From Bradyrhizobium lablabi (lineage in GTDB: Bacteria > Pseudomonadota > Alphaproteobacteria > Rhizobiales > Xanthobacteraceae): a stretch of DNA of 64,000 bases. The notes beneath the pieces are model-generated. The model did not search any database and had not been told where the DNA came from. It saw nothing but the letters and a program-made list of their open reading frames with translations. Location of the stretch: NCBI RefSeq assembly GCF_018131005.1, contig NZ_JAFCJK010000010.1, positions 62,001 through 126,000 of the forward strand, in the 5' to 3' direction. A program made the position numbers and the translations under genes. Below are positions 15,449 through 23,801 of this stretch, in pieces (position 1 is the stretch's first letter; each line of letters opens with the position of its first letter).

Positions 15449-16258
15449 TTACGGCAACGGACGGCTGCGAAAATGCTCCACAATACGCGCATGACGATCG
15501 CGTCCCGCTGCCACCAGCACCCCGTGCCCCACCTCCCGGCGATTATACTTGATCGCATCCCCCGAGAGCGCAGTCATCCTACCATCCGCCTCCTGTACGA
15601 TCAAATTCGCGGCAGCGAGATCCCAGTCGTGGCTTTGCCCTCCCGCAAAGGCGACGTCAAGCTCGCCTTGCGCGACCCGGCACAGCCTGAGCGCCAGTGA
15701 TCCGATCCGCGGATGCAGCGTGATCTCCTCCGCGGTGAGGGCAAGCCGCTGCACCAGCGGCTTCGGACCGGCCATGCGCGCGAAATCGAGATTGGTCCCT
15801 GAGGTTGCGTGCACGGCCAGATCGTTGCGGGTCGCGCCCTGCCCGCGTGCGGCGAAAAAGAATTCCTCGCTGGCAGGCGCATAGACCGCCGCAAGCACCG
15901 GCGAAGCCTCCTCAACCAGCGCCACGCTGACGCACCAGTCCTCGCGCCCGGCGAGATAGGCGCGCGTTCCGTCGATCGGATCGACGATCCAGGCCAGATG
16001 CTTGCCAAGCCGCGTCGCGTCATCGGCGCTTTCCTCCGACAACCAGCCGTAGTCGGGCGTCGCTGCACGTAGCCGCGCCTCGAGCAGGTCGTTGACCGCG
16101 ATGTCGGCTTCGGAGACCGGCGACGAAGCGCCCTTGATCCAGTTCTTCAGCTCGGTGCGGAACAGCGACAGCGCAAGCTGCCCCGCCTCGCGCACGCTCC
16201 TGATCAGCAACGCGGCCTCACGCGCCCTGGTCCAGCCGTCCGTTTCAACGTCCGCCAA
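15449..16258 (-). CDS. Inositol-monophosphatase superfamily phosphatase, CysQ-like
   Basis: 269 residues. Metal-binding motifs of the superfamily are present in order: Leu-Ser-Glu-Glu-Ser (about 77-81), Trp-Ile-Val-Asp-Pro-Ile-Asp-Gly-Thr (about 90-98) and Trp-Asp-Leu-Ala-Ala near the end. Members hydrolyse inositol phosphates or 3'-phosphoadenosine 5'-phosphate. Placement next to envelope genes and the presence of Ser-Pro-Val-Ser-Glu-Ala-Asp support a CysQ-type 3'(2'),5'-bisphosphate nucleotidase, but inositol-phosphatase activity is not excluded. The start overlaps the PmbA-like stop by 14 bases. Confidence 0.88.
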   Translation of the reverse strand: MADVETDGWTRAREAALLIRSVREAGQLALSLFRTELKNWIKGASSPVSEADIAVNDLLEARLRAATPDYGWLSEESADDATRLGKHLAWIVDPIDGTRAYLAGREDWCVSVALVEEASPVLAAVYAPASEEFFFAARGQGATRNDLAVHATSGTNLDFARMAGPKPLVQRLALTAEEITLHPRIGSLALRLCRVAQGELDVAFAGGQSHDWDLAAANLIVQEADGRMTALSGDAIKYNRREVGHGVLVAAGRDRHARIVEHFRSRPLP

Positions 16259-17639
16259 GCGTCAGGCCCTCGATGCGCAGCGTCGGCGCATTGACGCCGT
16301 AGCGGAACTCCAGATCATTGGCCGGCACCAGCGACTTGAACATCTGCAAGAGATGGCCCGCGATGGTCACCTCGCTGACGGGATAGGTGATCTCGCCGTT
16401 CTCGATCCAAAAGCCCGACGCGCCGCGGCTGTAGTCGCCGGTCACGCCATTGACGCCGGACCCGATCAGGTCGGTGACATAGAATCCCTGCCTGATGTCC
16501 GAAATCAGCTCCTTCGGCGTCATGGTGCCGGGCTCGAGATGCAAATTGTATGATCCCGGCGACGGCGAGGATGACACGCCGCGCTGCGCGTGTCCGGTCG
16601 TGATCATGCCGAGCTCGCGCCCGGTCGCGGAATCCAATAGCCATGTCGTGAGCACGCCCGCGTCGATCAGCGCGATCCTCTTCACCTTGACGCCCTCGGC
16701 GTCGAAAGTCTGCGAGCGCAGTCCGCGCACCCGCAAGGGATCGTCGATGATGCGGATAGCTTTCGAGAACAGTTGCTCGCCGAGCCGATCCTTCAGGAAG
16801 CTCGTCTTGCGCGCAATCGAGGCGCCGTTGATGGCGCCGACGAGATGGCCGATCATCGATCCCGCGACACGCGGATCGTAAACCACCGGCACCTTGCAGG
16901 TTTCGACCTTGCGCGGATTGGCACGCGCCACCGCGCGCTCGCCAGCCCTGCGCCCGACGAGCGCAGGTGAATCGAGATCGGAGGCATGCGGCGCGCTGGT
17001 GAAATCATAGTCGCGCTCCATGCCTGTTCCCTCGCCGGAGATCGCGGTCGTCGAGATGCCCTGGCTGGAGCGCAAATAGGAGCCATGGAATCCGGTCGAT
17101 GTGACCAGCACCATGCCGCCTATTCCGGTCGAGGCCGATGCACCGCCTGACTTCTTGACGCCCTTCACCGCGAGCGCCGCGGCCTCGGCCTCCATCGCGC
17201 GCTGCTCGAGTTCGGCGGTCGTAGGGACCTTGCGGTCGAGCAGATCGAGATCGGCAAAATCGCGCGCATACAGCGTAGGATCGGCAAGCCCGACATATTT
17301 GTCGTCGGGCGCGACACGCGCCATCGCGACTGCGCGCTCCGCAAGCTTCGCGACCCCGTCGCCGCTGATGTCGTTGGTCGACACTACAGCCTGGCGCTGG
17401 CCGACAAACACGCGCAAGCCGACATCGTCACCTTCCGACCGCTCGGTTTCCTCGACGCGCCCGTCGCGCACCTCGACGCCTTGTGACACGCCGCGCACCG
17501 CGACCGCATCGGCCGCATCGGCGCCGGCCCGCTTCGCGGCTTCGACCAGGCGCTGGGCGAGCGTGCTCAACGCGGATTGATCGAAAAGATCGGAAGTATC
17601 GTGTCGAGCCGACGAAATTGCAGATGGTGAAGAGTTCAC
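16245..17639 (-). CDS. pmbA: TldD/PmbA family metalloprotease subunit
   Basis: 464 residues from a GTG at 17639 (a GGGA lies just upstream; an earlier in-frame start at 17774 would add 45 poorly conserved residues). It shows the PmbA/TldE layout: N-terminal Gly-Ala-Asp-Ala-Ala-Asp-Ala, Glu-Val-Arg-Asp-Gly-Arg-Val-Glu, then C-terminal Asp-Tyr-Ser-Arg-Gly-Ala-Ser-Gly-Phe-Trp-Ile-Glu-Asn-Gly-Glu. No His-Glu-X-X-X-His zinc motif is seen, as expected for the PmbA rather than the TldD partner. TldD/PmbA process peptides such as microcin B17 and degrade CcdA in E. coli. Overlap with the downstream phosphatase implies one operon. Confidence 0.9.
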   Translation of the reverse strand: MNSSPSAISSARHDTSDLFDQSALSTLAQRLVEAAKRAGADAADAVAVRGVSQGVEVRDGRVEETERSEGDDVGLRVFVGQRQAVVSTNDISGDGVAKLAERAVAMARVAPDDKYVGLADPTLYARDFADLDLLDRKVPTTAELEQRAMEAEAAALAVKGVKKSGGASASTGIGGMVLVTSTGFHGSYLRSSQGISTTAISGEGTGMERDYDFTSAPHASDLDSPALVGRRAGERAVARANPRKVETCKVPVVYDPRVAGSMIGHLVGAINGASIARKTSFLKDRLGEQLFSKAIRIIDDPLRVRGLRSQTFDAEGVKVKRIALIDAGVLTTWLLDSATGRELGMITTGHAQRGVSSSPSPGSYNLHLEPGTMTPKELISDIRQGFYVTDLIGSGVNGVTGDYSRGASGFWIENGEITYPVSEVTIAGHLLQMFKSLVPANDLEFRYGVNAPTLRIEGLTLGGR

Positions 17640-17922
17640 GAACGAATTCCCGCGGTTTTGACCAGGTCGGAACCGGATTTGTAGATCAACCAGATGTGCC
17701 GGATTCACAGGGATTTCAAGCTTCTTGCACCGGGCAAAGCAAAGATTCTCGGTTTCCGGGCAAGGCTTCGTCAATCATGCAAGCCAAGGTCTTGTCAATC
17801 ATGACTGCAGAACGAGCTTCGGTGACGTCAGGTTAACCAGCCTTTTTAAGCCGAAACGGAAGGAGCTCGGCTAGGCTCTCACCCATCGACCGGGGACATA
17901 ATTCCGGCGGGGAGATAAAGCC

Positions 17923-18447
17923 GTGAGGCGTCAAACACCAACAAGCGGGATCAATCCCGCCGGGTCGAGCCGTGCGCAGCGGCTCGACCCTCTTTCCCTT
18001 CCGCTCAGCTTCCATGCGCAGGATACGCGCGCCGATGGCGGCGTGCGGCAAGTCGAGCTTCATCGCGAACGCGTCGTGCTGCGCCGTGCCGTCAAGGGCA
18101 TGCGGATGGCCGTCAATCTTCGCGTCAGCGATTTCCTCGGTGTCGCCGTCCGCGGCATCGACGATGCGCAGATGCTGGTGCTGGTCCATCGCGACCCTTC
18201 GCTCACCATTCCGCTCGGCACCAGTTCCGATGCCGACGAGATCGCTTCCGCCTGGCAGATGTGGAGTGAGATCTTCCACCTGCCGCAACTGACCGAGGAC
18301 GCGCCGCGCGATCCGGCCGCCCGCCGTCGCCGCCGCAATGCGATCCGCGCCCGCCGCCCGAAATTTCTGGTCCGTCGCCGCGCCGGGTTTCAACTCAACC
18401 GGACACGCGTGCATCGTGGCGAGCGCGAGATCATCGCCCGGAATTGA
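17923..18447 (+). CDS. DUF6101 family protein
   Basis: 174 residues from a GTG with GGCGGGGAG about eight bases upstream. The protein begins with a short Pro/Ser-rich stretch, continues with Leu-Pro-Leu-Ser-Phe and a beta-rich centre (Arg-Glu-Arg-Val-Val-Leu-Arg-Arg-Ala, Phe-Leu-Gly-Val-Ala-Val-Arg-Gly-Ile), and ends in an Arg-rich basic tail. I associate this with DUF6101, a rhizobial family of unknown function; the basic tail could bind nucleic acid or acidic lipid. A long antisense frame covers the same bases and is judged a shadow. Confidence 0.75.
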   Translation: MRRQTPTSGINPAGSSRAQRLDPLSLPLSFHAQDTRADGGVRQVELHRERVVLRRAVKGMRMAVNLRVSDFLGVAVRGIDDAQMLVLVHRDPSLTIPLGTSSDADEIASAWQMWSEIFHLPQLTEDAPRDPAARRRRRNAIRARRPKFLVRRRAGFQLNRTRVHRGEREIIARN

Positions 18448-18569
18448 CGAGGCACTGTTCACTCGTCATAGCGGGCGAAGCGACACGATCCGTGCTTCGG
18501 CGGACACGTCGTCACCACCGCTTCTCGCAGTGACGGGTGAGAGTCCGATCAACATTTCAAACAACCTGA

Positions 18570-19030
18570 TTGCAGTGTCATCATCCGCCAAGGCGTGGAT
18601 ATGCGCTCGCCTTCTCGCGGCATGATTTGTCCGAGCTTTGCGTCTCGTTCCGCCCGCAGAAAGTTGAGGGCGCAGGGAAAGCCGGGTGCCGATCGCACCC
18701 ATGGGTCCCGTGCAACAAAAAGCACGGGGGTAGGACCACAGGTGTAACCGGAATCAACCCGGCTTTCCCTGCGCGATGGTTTTACGGTGTCCTTCGTGAT
18801 CTTCCCGGTGAGACCAGCTTTGTTGTCACCGTCGCCCGCAGCGGCTTGCCGCTCGCGAACTTGACACCTGCATCGGGGCGTCAGAACCACACGACTTCGC
18901 CGTCCGCCTTGGCACGTTCGCCTCGTGTGCCGCAGCGTCCACCGCATCTCTACCCAACACTCGTGACGATGGCGAAGCGCCCCTCAATCGGGTGAGACGG
19001 GCGGGATTGAACACCTGATTTGGGTCAAAC
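18570..19030. repeat. Long dispersed intergenic repeat, Bradyrhizobium type
   Basis: This stretch contains GCGCAGGGAAAGCCGGGTG and its near complement CCCGGCTTTCCCTGCGCGATG (about 18670-18690 and 18758-18779) enclosing a region with GTGCAACAAAAAGCACGGGGG, then CCCGCAGCGGCTTGCCGCTCGCG and a GCACGTTCGCCTCGTGTGCCGCAGCG segment. The arrangement matches repeats present in many copies in Bradyrhizobium genomes and often mis-called as short hypothetical proteins. The frames across it look non-coding. Copy number cannot be judged from one window. Confidence 0.6.
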
Positions 19031-19111
19031 ACGAAGCACTATATTTTTCACGCGCGAACTTGCCTCGTCGGGCAAATCAGTGATCGGCTTTTCAGTCGCA
19101 AGGTGCGTTGC

Positions 19112-19193
19112 GTAGGGTGGGTTAGCGACGCGTAACCCACCATCTTCATTGTGCACCAAAATGGTGGGTTACGCTTCGCTAACCCACCCTACA
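19112..19193. repeat. Inverted-repeat (REP-like) element GTAGGGTGGGTTAGCG
   Basis: Starting near 19112, GTAGGGTGGGTTAGCGACGC-GTAACCCACCAT is followed after a 15-base loop by ATGGTGGGTTACGCTTCGC-TAACCCACCCTAC. The arms are almost perfect complements, one position aside (GACGC against GCTTCGC). This palindromic unit is widespread between genes in Bradyrhizobium and several other proteobacteria. It lies immediately downstream of ubiA and could end its transcript. Confidence 0.8.
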
Positions 19194-19198
19194 CAAGA

Positions 19199-20125
19199 TC
19201 AACGCAGCGCCGCATCCACCAGCAAGCCGGCAAACAACAATAGGCCCGCGTCGCGGTTGGACTTGAAGACGCGCAGGCAGAGCACGGAATCTGCGATATC
19301 GAGCCGCCTGATCTGCCAGACGAGATGAATTGCGAAGGCGGCCAGCCCGAGCCAGCCCGGCCACCGCACGCCGGCGAGCGCCAGCGCGACACCGATCAGC
19401 ACGGTCGCGAGGGCGTAGAACACCGCGAGCGCGCGATGCGTGCGCGCACCGAACAGGCGCGCGGTGGATTTAACGCCGATCAGCGCGTCGTCCTCGGCGT
19501 CCTGATGGGCGTAGATCGTGTCATAGCCGATCACCCAGGCGATCGCGCCGGCATAGAGGACGAGCGCGGTGAGGTCGATCCGCCCGAGCATCACCGCAAA
19601 TCCCATCAGCGCGCCCCAGGAAAAAGCGAGGCCCAACACGACCTGCGGCCACCAGGTGATGCGCTTCATGAACGGATAGATCGCGACGATCAGAAGCGAG
19701 GCGATGCCGGTCGCGACCGCGAAGCGGTTGAACTGCAAGAGCACAGCAAGCCCGACCAGCGCCAGCAGCACCATGAAGGCCAGCGCCCGAGGAACCGTCA
19801 CCTGCCCCGCCGGAATCGGCCGCGACCGCGTCCGCTCGACCATGGCGTCGAGATCGCGATCGGTGATGTCGTTCCAGGTGCAGCCTGCGCCGCGCATCGC
19901 AAAGGCGCCGATGAAGAACAGCAGGATGACTGATGGCAACGACCTCACGTCATGCGCGATGCCGGCGGCGAGCGCGGCCGACCACCAGCACGGCATCAAC
20001 AATAGCCACGACCCGATCGGACGATCAAAGCGCGCGAGCCTGAGGTAAGGCCGCGACCATGACGGAGCGTGCGTATCGACCCAGTTGCCCGTGGCGTCGG
20101 CAACGCGGGCGGTGACGTCGCTCAT
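19199..20125 (-). CDS. ubiA: 4-hydroxybenzoate octaprenyltransferase
   Basis: 308 residues with about eight membrane helices. UbiA attaches the polyprenyl tail to 4-hydroxybenzoate in ubiquinone synthesis, in the inner membrane. The first Asp-rich motif Asn-Asp-Ile-Thr-Asp-Arg-Asp (85-91) and the second, Tyr-Asp-Thr-Ile-Tyr-Ala-His-Gln-Asp-Ala-Glu-Asp-Asp, are both intact; these bind prenyl diphosphate through Mg2+. Length and motif spacing are standard. The secreted-protein gene upstream ends 10 bases before this start, so the two may share a transcript. Confidence 0.96.
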   Translation of the reverse strand: MSDVTARVADATGNWVDTHAPSWSRPYLRLARFDRPIGSWLLLMPCWWSAALAAGIAHDVRSLPSVILLFFIGAFAMRGAGCTWNDITDRDLDAMVERTRSRPIPAGQVTVPRALAFMVLLALVGLAVLLQFNRFAVATGIASLLIVAIYPFMKRITWWPQVVLGLAFSWGALMGFAVMLGRIDLTALVLYAGAIAWVIGYDTIYAHQDAEDDALIGVKSTARLFGARTHRALAVFYALATVLIGVALALAGVRWPGWLGLAAFAIHLVWQIRRLDIADSVLCLRVFKSNRDAGLLLFAGLLVDAALR

Positions 20126-20135
20126 CGGCGATCGA

Positions 20136-20822
20136 TCATCGGGTGAGAACGTTGCCGTTCAGCGTATCGAAGGTGCTGCCGCCCTTCTTGGTCGGGGTCG
20201 CTTCCGGTGCGGCGGCGGAGCCCAGCACGTCGCTGAACGTCGGACCGGCCGGACCGCGCGCCTGCGCCTGCTGCGCGATGTTGCAGACCTTCTTCAGGAG
20301 AGCTTCGGTGTTCTTGTGGCCGGTCTTGAGCTGGTCGCCGATCTGCGGCGGAATTCCGCATTTGGCCGCGTTGGTCTCGACATATTTGATCATCTTGACT
20401 TCGGCCTGGCCGTAATTGCCGATCAGCTTGCAGGCCTCGTCCGGCGAGGCGTGCCGATCGCTCGCGGCCTTGATCAGCTTGCCGCGCCGTTCAGCCTCCT
20501 CGCGCAGTGGAACGAAGTTCTTCATGCAGGCTTCGGAGGCGCCTGATGTCGCAGGGGCCGGCGCCGGCGAGAATCCACCCGAAATCGGCCCCGCACCGCC
20601 GCCGGGAAACGCCGATGGCGCGCTGACAGTCGCCGAGGGCGCCGCGCCATTGACCGGCGGGAAGGGCGATGCACTGTTGACCGGCGGAAACGGCGACGCG
20701 CCGTTGGCGGGCGCAGCGGCCTGATTGGGCAGCGGGGCGGGAAAGGCGCTCTGGGCGGCGGCCTGCCCCGCGGAAAGGGCGGTCGCGGCAAGGGTCAGCA
20801 CGATCAGGCGGCGGATTCTCAA
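20136..20822 (-). CDS. Secreted Pro/Ala-rich protein
   Basis: 228 residues. A signal peptide (cleavage about residue 24, after Gln-Ala-Ala-Ala-Gln) is followed by a low-complexity linker of Ala, Pro, Ser and Gly containing two near-identical units, Ser-Pro-Phe-Pro-Pro-Val-Asn, up to about 95. The C-terminal half is a folded-looking helical domain with Cys99, Cys131, Cys155 and Cys180-type positions, which could form disulfides in the periplasm. The domain includes Ala-Lys-Cys-Gly-Ile-Pro-Pro-Gln-Ile-Gly. I do not recognise the family beyond conserved Bradyrhizobium hypotheticals. Confidence 0.75.
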   Translation of the reverse strand: MRIRRLIVLTLAATALSAGQAAAQSAFPAPLPNQAAAPANGASPFPPVNSASPFPPVNGAAPSATVSAPSAFPGGGAGPISGGFSPAPAPATSGASEACMKNFVPLREEAERRGKLIKAASDRHASPDEACKLIGNYGQAEVKMIKYVETNAAKCGIPPQIGDQLKTGHKNTEALLKKVCNIAQQAQARGPAGPTFSDVLGSAAAPEATPTKKGGSTFDTLNGNVLTR

Positions 20823-21027
20823 GAGTTTTTCTCCGGCAAAGATGCAGGCAACCCCGACGCATCAAACGAAGCAAACAATGTCGAGGGGCTTTTTACGATT
20901 CCTGCAAAGCCTTAACAACCCGTGGATTTGGGCGACAGCGCGGCGCAAGCGCACACCGCCCACATTAAATTGTTCCCTGATTCTAAACCTTTAGGCTAAA
21001 TGCGGCGGTAAAAGCGGACCATCACTT

Positions 21028-21780
21028 ATGCCTGAATTCGACTTTCGCGCGCCGCGACTGTTCGTCGACGTGCCCTTGGGCGTCGGCCAGACGGTCGAGC
21101 TCGACCGGAACCAGAGCAACTATCTCGGCAACGTGCTCCGGCTTGCGGCGGGCGACACGGTATTGGCGTTCAACGGGCGTGACGGCGAGTGGCGCGCGCA
21201 GATTTCCGGCCGCAAGCGGGCCGACACGCTGACGATTTCGGCACAGACCCGCGCGCAGGACCGCCTGCCCGACATCGCCTATGTGTTTGCCCCGCTGAAG
21301 CACGCCAGGCTCGACTACATGGTGCAAAAGGCGGTGGAGATGGGCGCAGCGCGGCTCCAGCCGGTGCTGACGCGCTACACCCAGGTGTCGCGGGTCAATG
21401 GCGATCGGATGCGCGGCAACGTCATCGAGGCGGCCGAGCAATGCGGCATCATCTCGCTCGCCGAGGTGGCCGAACCTGTCACCTTAGAGCGCTTCCTGAG
21501 CCAGCGCGCGCCTGAGCGCCTGCTGGTGTTCTGCGACGAGGCCGCCGAGGTCGCCGATCCCGTGCAGGCGCTGCAGGCAGCAAAGGTGGCCAATGCGGGA
21601 ATCGACGTCCTGATCGGGCCGGAAGGCGGATTCGCCGAGGAGGAGCGCGCACTGCTCCTGCACCAGCCGACCATCCTCCGGCTCGCGTTGGGGCCGCGTA
21701 TCCTGCGGGCCGACACCGCGGGCGTGGCGGCGCTCGCACTCGTGCAGGCGGCGCTGGGCGATTGGGGGCGGCTGGGATGA
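21028..21780 (+). CDS. rsmE: 16S rRNA (uracil-1498-N3)-methyltransferase
   Basis: 250 residues, typical for RsmE. It methylates U1498 in the decoding region of the 30S subunit using S-adenosylmethionine. Seen: an N-terminal PUA-like domain with Asn-Tyr-Leu-Gly-Asn-Val-Leu-Arg, then the SPOUT knot with Lys-Ala-Val-Glu-Met-Gly-Ala, Ile-Gly-Pro-Glu-Gly-Gly-Phe-Ala-Glu-Glu-Glu and Leu-Gly-Pro-Arg-Ile-Leu-Arg-Ala-Asp-Thr-Ala. Divergent from the secreted-protein/ubiA pair with a 200-base AT-richer gap that should hold both promoters. Confidence 0.95.
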   Translation: MPEFDFRAPRLFVDVPLGVGQTVELDRNQSNYLGNVLRLAAGDTVLAFNGRDGEWRAQISGRKRADTLTISAQTRAQDRLPDIAYVFAPLKHARLDYMVQKAVEMGAARLQPVLTRYTQVSRVNGDRMRGNVIEAAEQCGIISLAEVAEPVTLERFLSQRAPERLLVFCDEAAEVADPVQALQAAKVANAGIDVLIGPEGGFAEEERALLLHQPTILRLALGPRILRADTAGVAALALVQAALGDWGRLG

Positions 21781-21819
21781 AGCGCCAGCGCGTCCTGCGG
21801 GGCCGATCACGCCGCGCTT

Positions 21820-22122
21820 TCACTCGGAGGATAGGTCCACTTCTCCCAGGTCGCGCGCAGCGTCGACGACCCGCATGACACGCACGCCGTTCGCCGTGAT
21901 CTCATAGAGCGCCAGCCACCGCGCAATCACCAGCATGCGCCCAGTCGCCGCAATATCGCGCCGGGGCGGCCTCGACTCCGGAAATTCCGCCAACTGGCGG
22001 CACCGCGCTTCAATGCGATCAATCCAATGGTCGGCAGCCGCCGGACCTTTGTCAGTCGCGATGTGAGACCAGATTTCCAGCAGATCGTGTTCCGCGAGCC
22101 GGGAAAGGCGAACTTCTCCCAA
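21820..22122 (-). CDS. parE: ParE-type toxin (RelE/ParE superfamily)
   Basis: 100 residues, normal for ParE. Seen: Leu-Ser-Arg-Leu-Ala-Glu-His-Asp-Leu-Leu-Glu-Ile-Trp near the start, a Cys-Arg-Gln-Leu-Ala-Glu-Phe-Pro-Glu-Ser-Arg-Pro-Pro stretch, and Arg-Trp-Leu-Ala-Leu-Tyr-Glu-Ile followed by Val-Arg-Val-Met-Arg-Val-Val-Asp-Ala-Ala-Arg-Asp. ParE proteins poison DNA gyrase. The start lies 12 bases after the antitoxin stop. Sequence appears intact. Confidence 0.88.
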   Translation of the reverse strand: MGEVRLSRLAEHDLLEIWSHIATDKGPAAADHWIDRIEARCRQLAEFPESRPPRRDIAATGRMLVIARWLALYEITANGVRVMRVVDAARDLGEVDLSSE

Positions 22123-22134
22123 CTTACTTGCCCG

Positions 22135-22386
22135 TTACTTGCCCGATGTCTTCAACAGAGCGCGCCCTTGCGCCTTGATGCTCGCAAAATCAACCGGACC
22201 AGCATCCCCGCTCGCCTGTCCCGCCGCCCAGGCATGACGGAGGAAAGCCAACCGCGCTTCTTCGGTCAGCTCCATAATTCGCAACGCTTCGCGCACCACT
22301 TCACTTGCGGAAGTGTAACGGCCGCTCGCAACCTTGGCTTTGACGAATTCGCTCAGTTCCTCAGTCAGCGAGACATTCATGTTCAT
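22135..22386 (-). CDS. parD: ParD-type antitoxin
   Basis: 83 residues from an ATG at 22386 with GAGG about nine bases upstream. The N-terminus Met-Asn-Val-Ser-Leu-Thr-Glu-Glu-Leu is the ribbon strand of a ribbon-helix-helix domain, and Gly-Arg-Tyr-Thr-Ser-Ala-Ser-Glu-Val-Val-Arg-Glu-Ala-Leu-Arg is the classic ParD helix pair. It should repress its own promoter and bind ParE through its C-terminal half. The pair is on the strand opposite hisZ. Confidence 0.88.
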   Translation of the reverse strand: MNMNVSLTEELSEFVKAKVASGRYTSASEVVREALRIMELTEEARLAFLRHAWAAGQASGDAGPVDFASIKAQGRALLKTSGK

Positions 22387-22637
22387 AGCGGTATCCCTCA
22401 CGCCTCATCATGGGCGTGACCACAAACTTTGGCAATATTTGCCATTAGGGAGCGGATGGGCATGTTGCGGCTAGCCAAGCCATCGTAAAATCGTTAACGC
22501 ACCCAAACATTAAGCCACTTGGCCGATCCCTGTCGAAACCCCGGTCCGGCCGTGGTAAGCGCTGCGCCAATAAGAGCTTGGAACCCCGTTTTGGAACTCG
22601 CCCTGGAACCCGATTCCCGGGCGAATTGGACGTCGAG

Positions 22638-23801
22638 ATGACCGGACCTGACGCTATCAGCACCAATGGATCCGCCACGTGGGCGGATGCGCTGCTGTTG
22701 TCGTTCGCCCAGGCCGGCTACCTCAGGGCCGAACCCGCAATCCTCCAGCCGGCCGAGCCGTTCCTCGATCTCTCCGGCGAGGACATCCGCAAGAGCCTTT
22801 ACCTGACGACCGACCCGAGCGGCGAGGAACTCTGCCTGCGCCCGGACCTGACGATTCCGGTGGCGCGCGACTACCTCGCCTCCCCCCGCGCGGGCGAGCC
22901 GGCAGGCTTCAGCTATCTCGGGGCGGTGTTCCGCTATCGCGGCGGCGCTCCCAGCGAGTTCCTGCAGGCCGGCATCGAATCCTTCGGCCGGCAGGACCGC
23001 GCTGCGGCGGATGCCGAGATGCTGGCGCTCGCGCTGGCGGCGACCACCGCGTTCGGGGTGAGCGATGTCGAGATCCGCACCGGCGACGTCGCGCTGTTCA
23101 ACGCGCTGATCGATGCGCTCGGTCTCTACCCGGTGTGGCGGCGGCGCTTGATCAAGGACTTCAACCGCAAGCTCTCGCTCACCGAGGACATCGAGCGTTT
23201 GACGCTTTCAACCGCGCCCGGCCGCAATGAATATGAGGGCGTGCTGGCCGCGCTCGCGGGGTCGGACCGCAAGGCGGCGCTCGCGCTCGTCACCGACCTG
23301 ATGTCGATCGCCGGCACGACCAATGTCGGCGGACGCACCGTCGCCGAGATCGCCGACCGCTTCCTCGAGCAATCGACCCTGAAGGCGGGCGCGCTGCCGC
23401 GCGATGCCGTCACCATCATCAAGCGCTTCCTGGCGATCTCGGGCGATCCTGACGACGCGGTCTTGCAACTGCGCGCGCTCGCGGACGACGCCGAACTCGA
23501 CCTCACTGCGGCGATCGACCAGCTCGAAAGCCGCGTCGGCTTCATGGCTGCGCGCGGCATCGATCCCCGCCGGACGCGGTTCTCGACCTCGTTCGGCCGC
23601 GGCCTCGACTATTACACCGGCTTCGAGTTCGAGTTGCACGCCAAAGGCAACGGCGCCGAGCCGCTGGTCGCCGGCGGCCGCTACGATGGATTGATGACGC
23701 AGCTCGGCTCGGCCAACCCGATCCCCGCGGTCGGCTTCTCGGTCTGGATCGAAACCCTGACGCAACTCGGCAAGCCCGCAGCGAAGGGAGGCGCAGCATG
23801 A
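22638..23801 (+). CDS. hisZ: ATP phosphoribosyltransferase regulatory subunit
   Basis: 387 residues, a histidyl-tRNA-synthetase-like protein without aminoacylation function that activates HisG for the first step of histidine synthesis. Class II synthetase-type motifs are present: Leu-Cys-Leu-Arg-Pro-Asp-Leu-Thr-Ile-Pro-Val-Ala-Arg and Gly-Ala-Val-Phe-Arg-Tyr-Arg, and near the end Gly-Arg-Gly-Leu-Asp-Tyr-Tyr-Thr-Gly-Phe-Glu-Phe and Gly-Gly-Arg-Tyr-Asp. The start at 22638 is preferred over 22578, which adds 20 atypical residues. The stop overlaps hisG by ATGA. Confidence 0.94.
   Translation: MTGPDAISTNGSATWADALLLSFAQAGYLRAEPAILQPAEPFLDLSGEDIRKSLYLTTDPSGEELCLRPDLTIPVARDYLASPRAGEPAGFSYLGAVFRYRGGAPSEFLQAGIESFGRQDRAAADAEMLALALAATTAFGVSDVEIRTGDVALFNALIDALGLYPVWRRRLIKDFNRKLSLTEDIERLTLSTAPGRNEYEGVLAALAGSDRKAALALVTDLMSIAGTTNVGGRTVAEIADRFLEQSTLKAGALPRDAVTIIKRFLAISGDPDDAVLQLRALADDAELDLTAAIDQLESRVGFMAARGIDPRRTRFSTSFGRGLDYYTGFEFELHAKGNGAEPLVAGGRYDGLMTQLGSANPIPAVGFSVWIETLTQLGKPAAKGGAA

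Noticed and set aside
17833..18462. 209-residue minus-strand frame over the DUF6101 gene
   Set aside because: The plus-strand GTG start has a good ribosome site and family-like sequence; the minus frame lacks both.
18570..18995. 141-residue plus-strand frame in the repeat region
   Set aside because: It coincides with a dispersed repeat and has the odd composition of repeat-derived translations.
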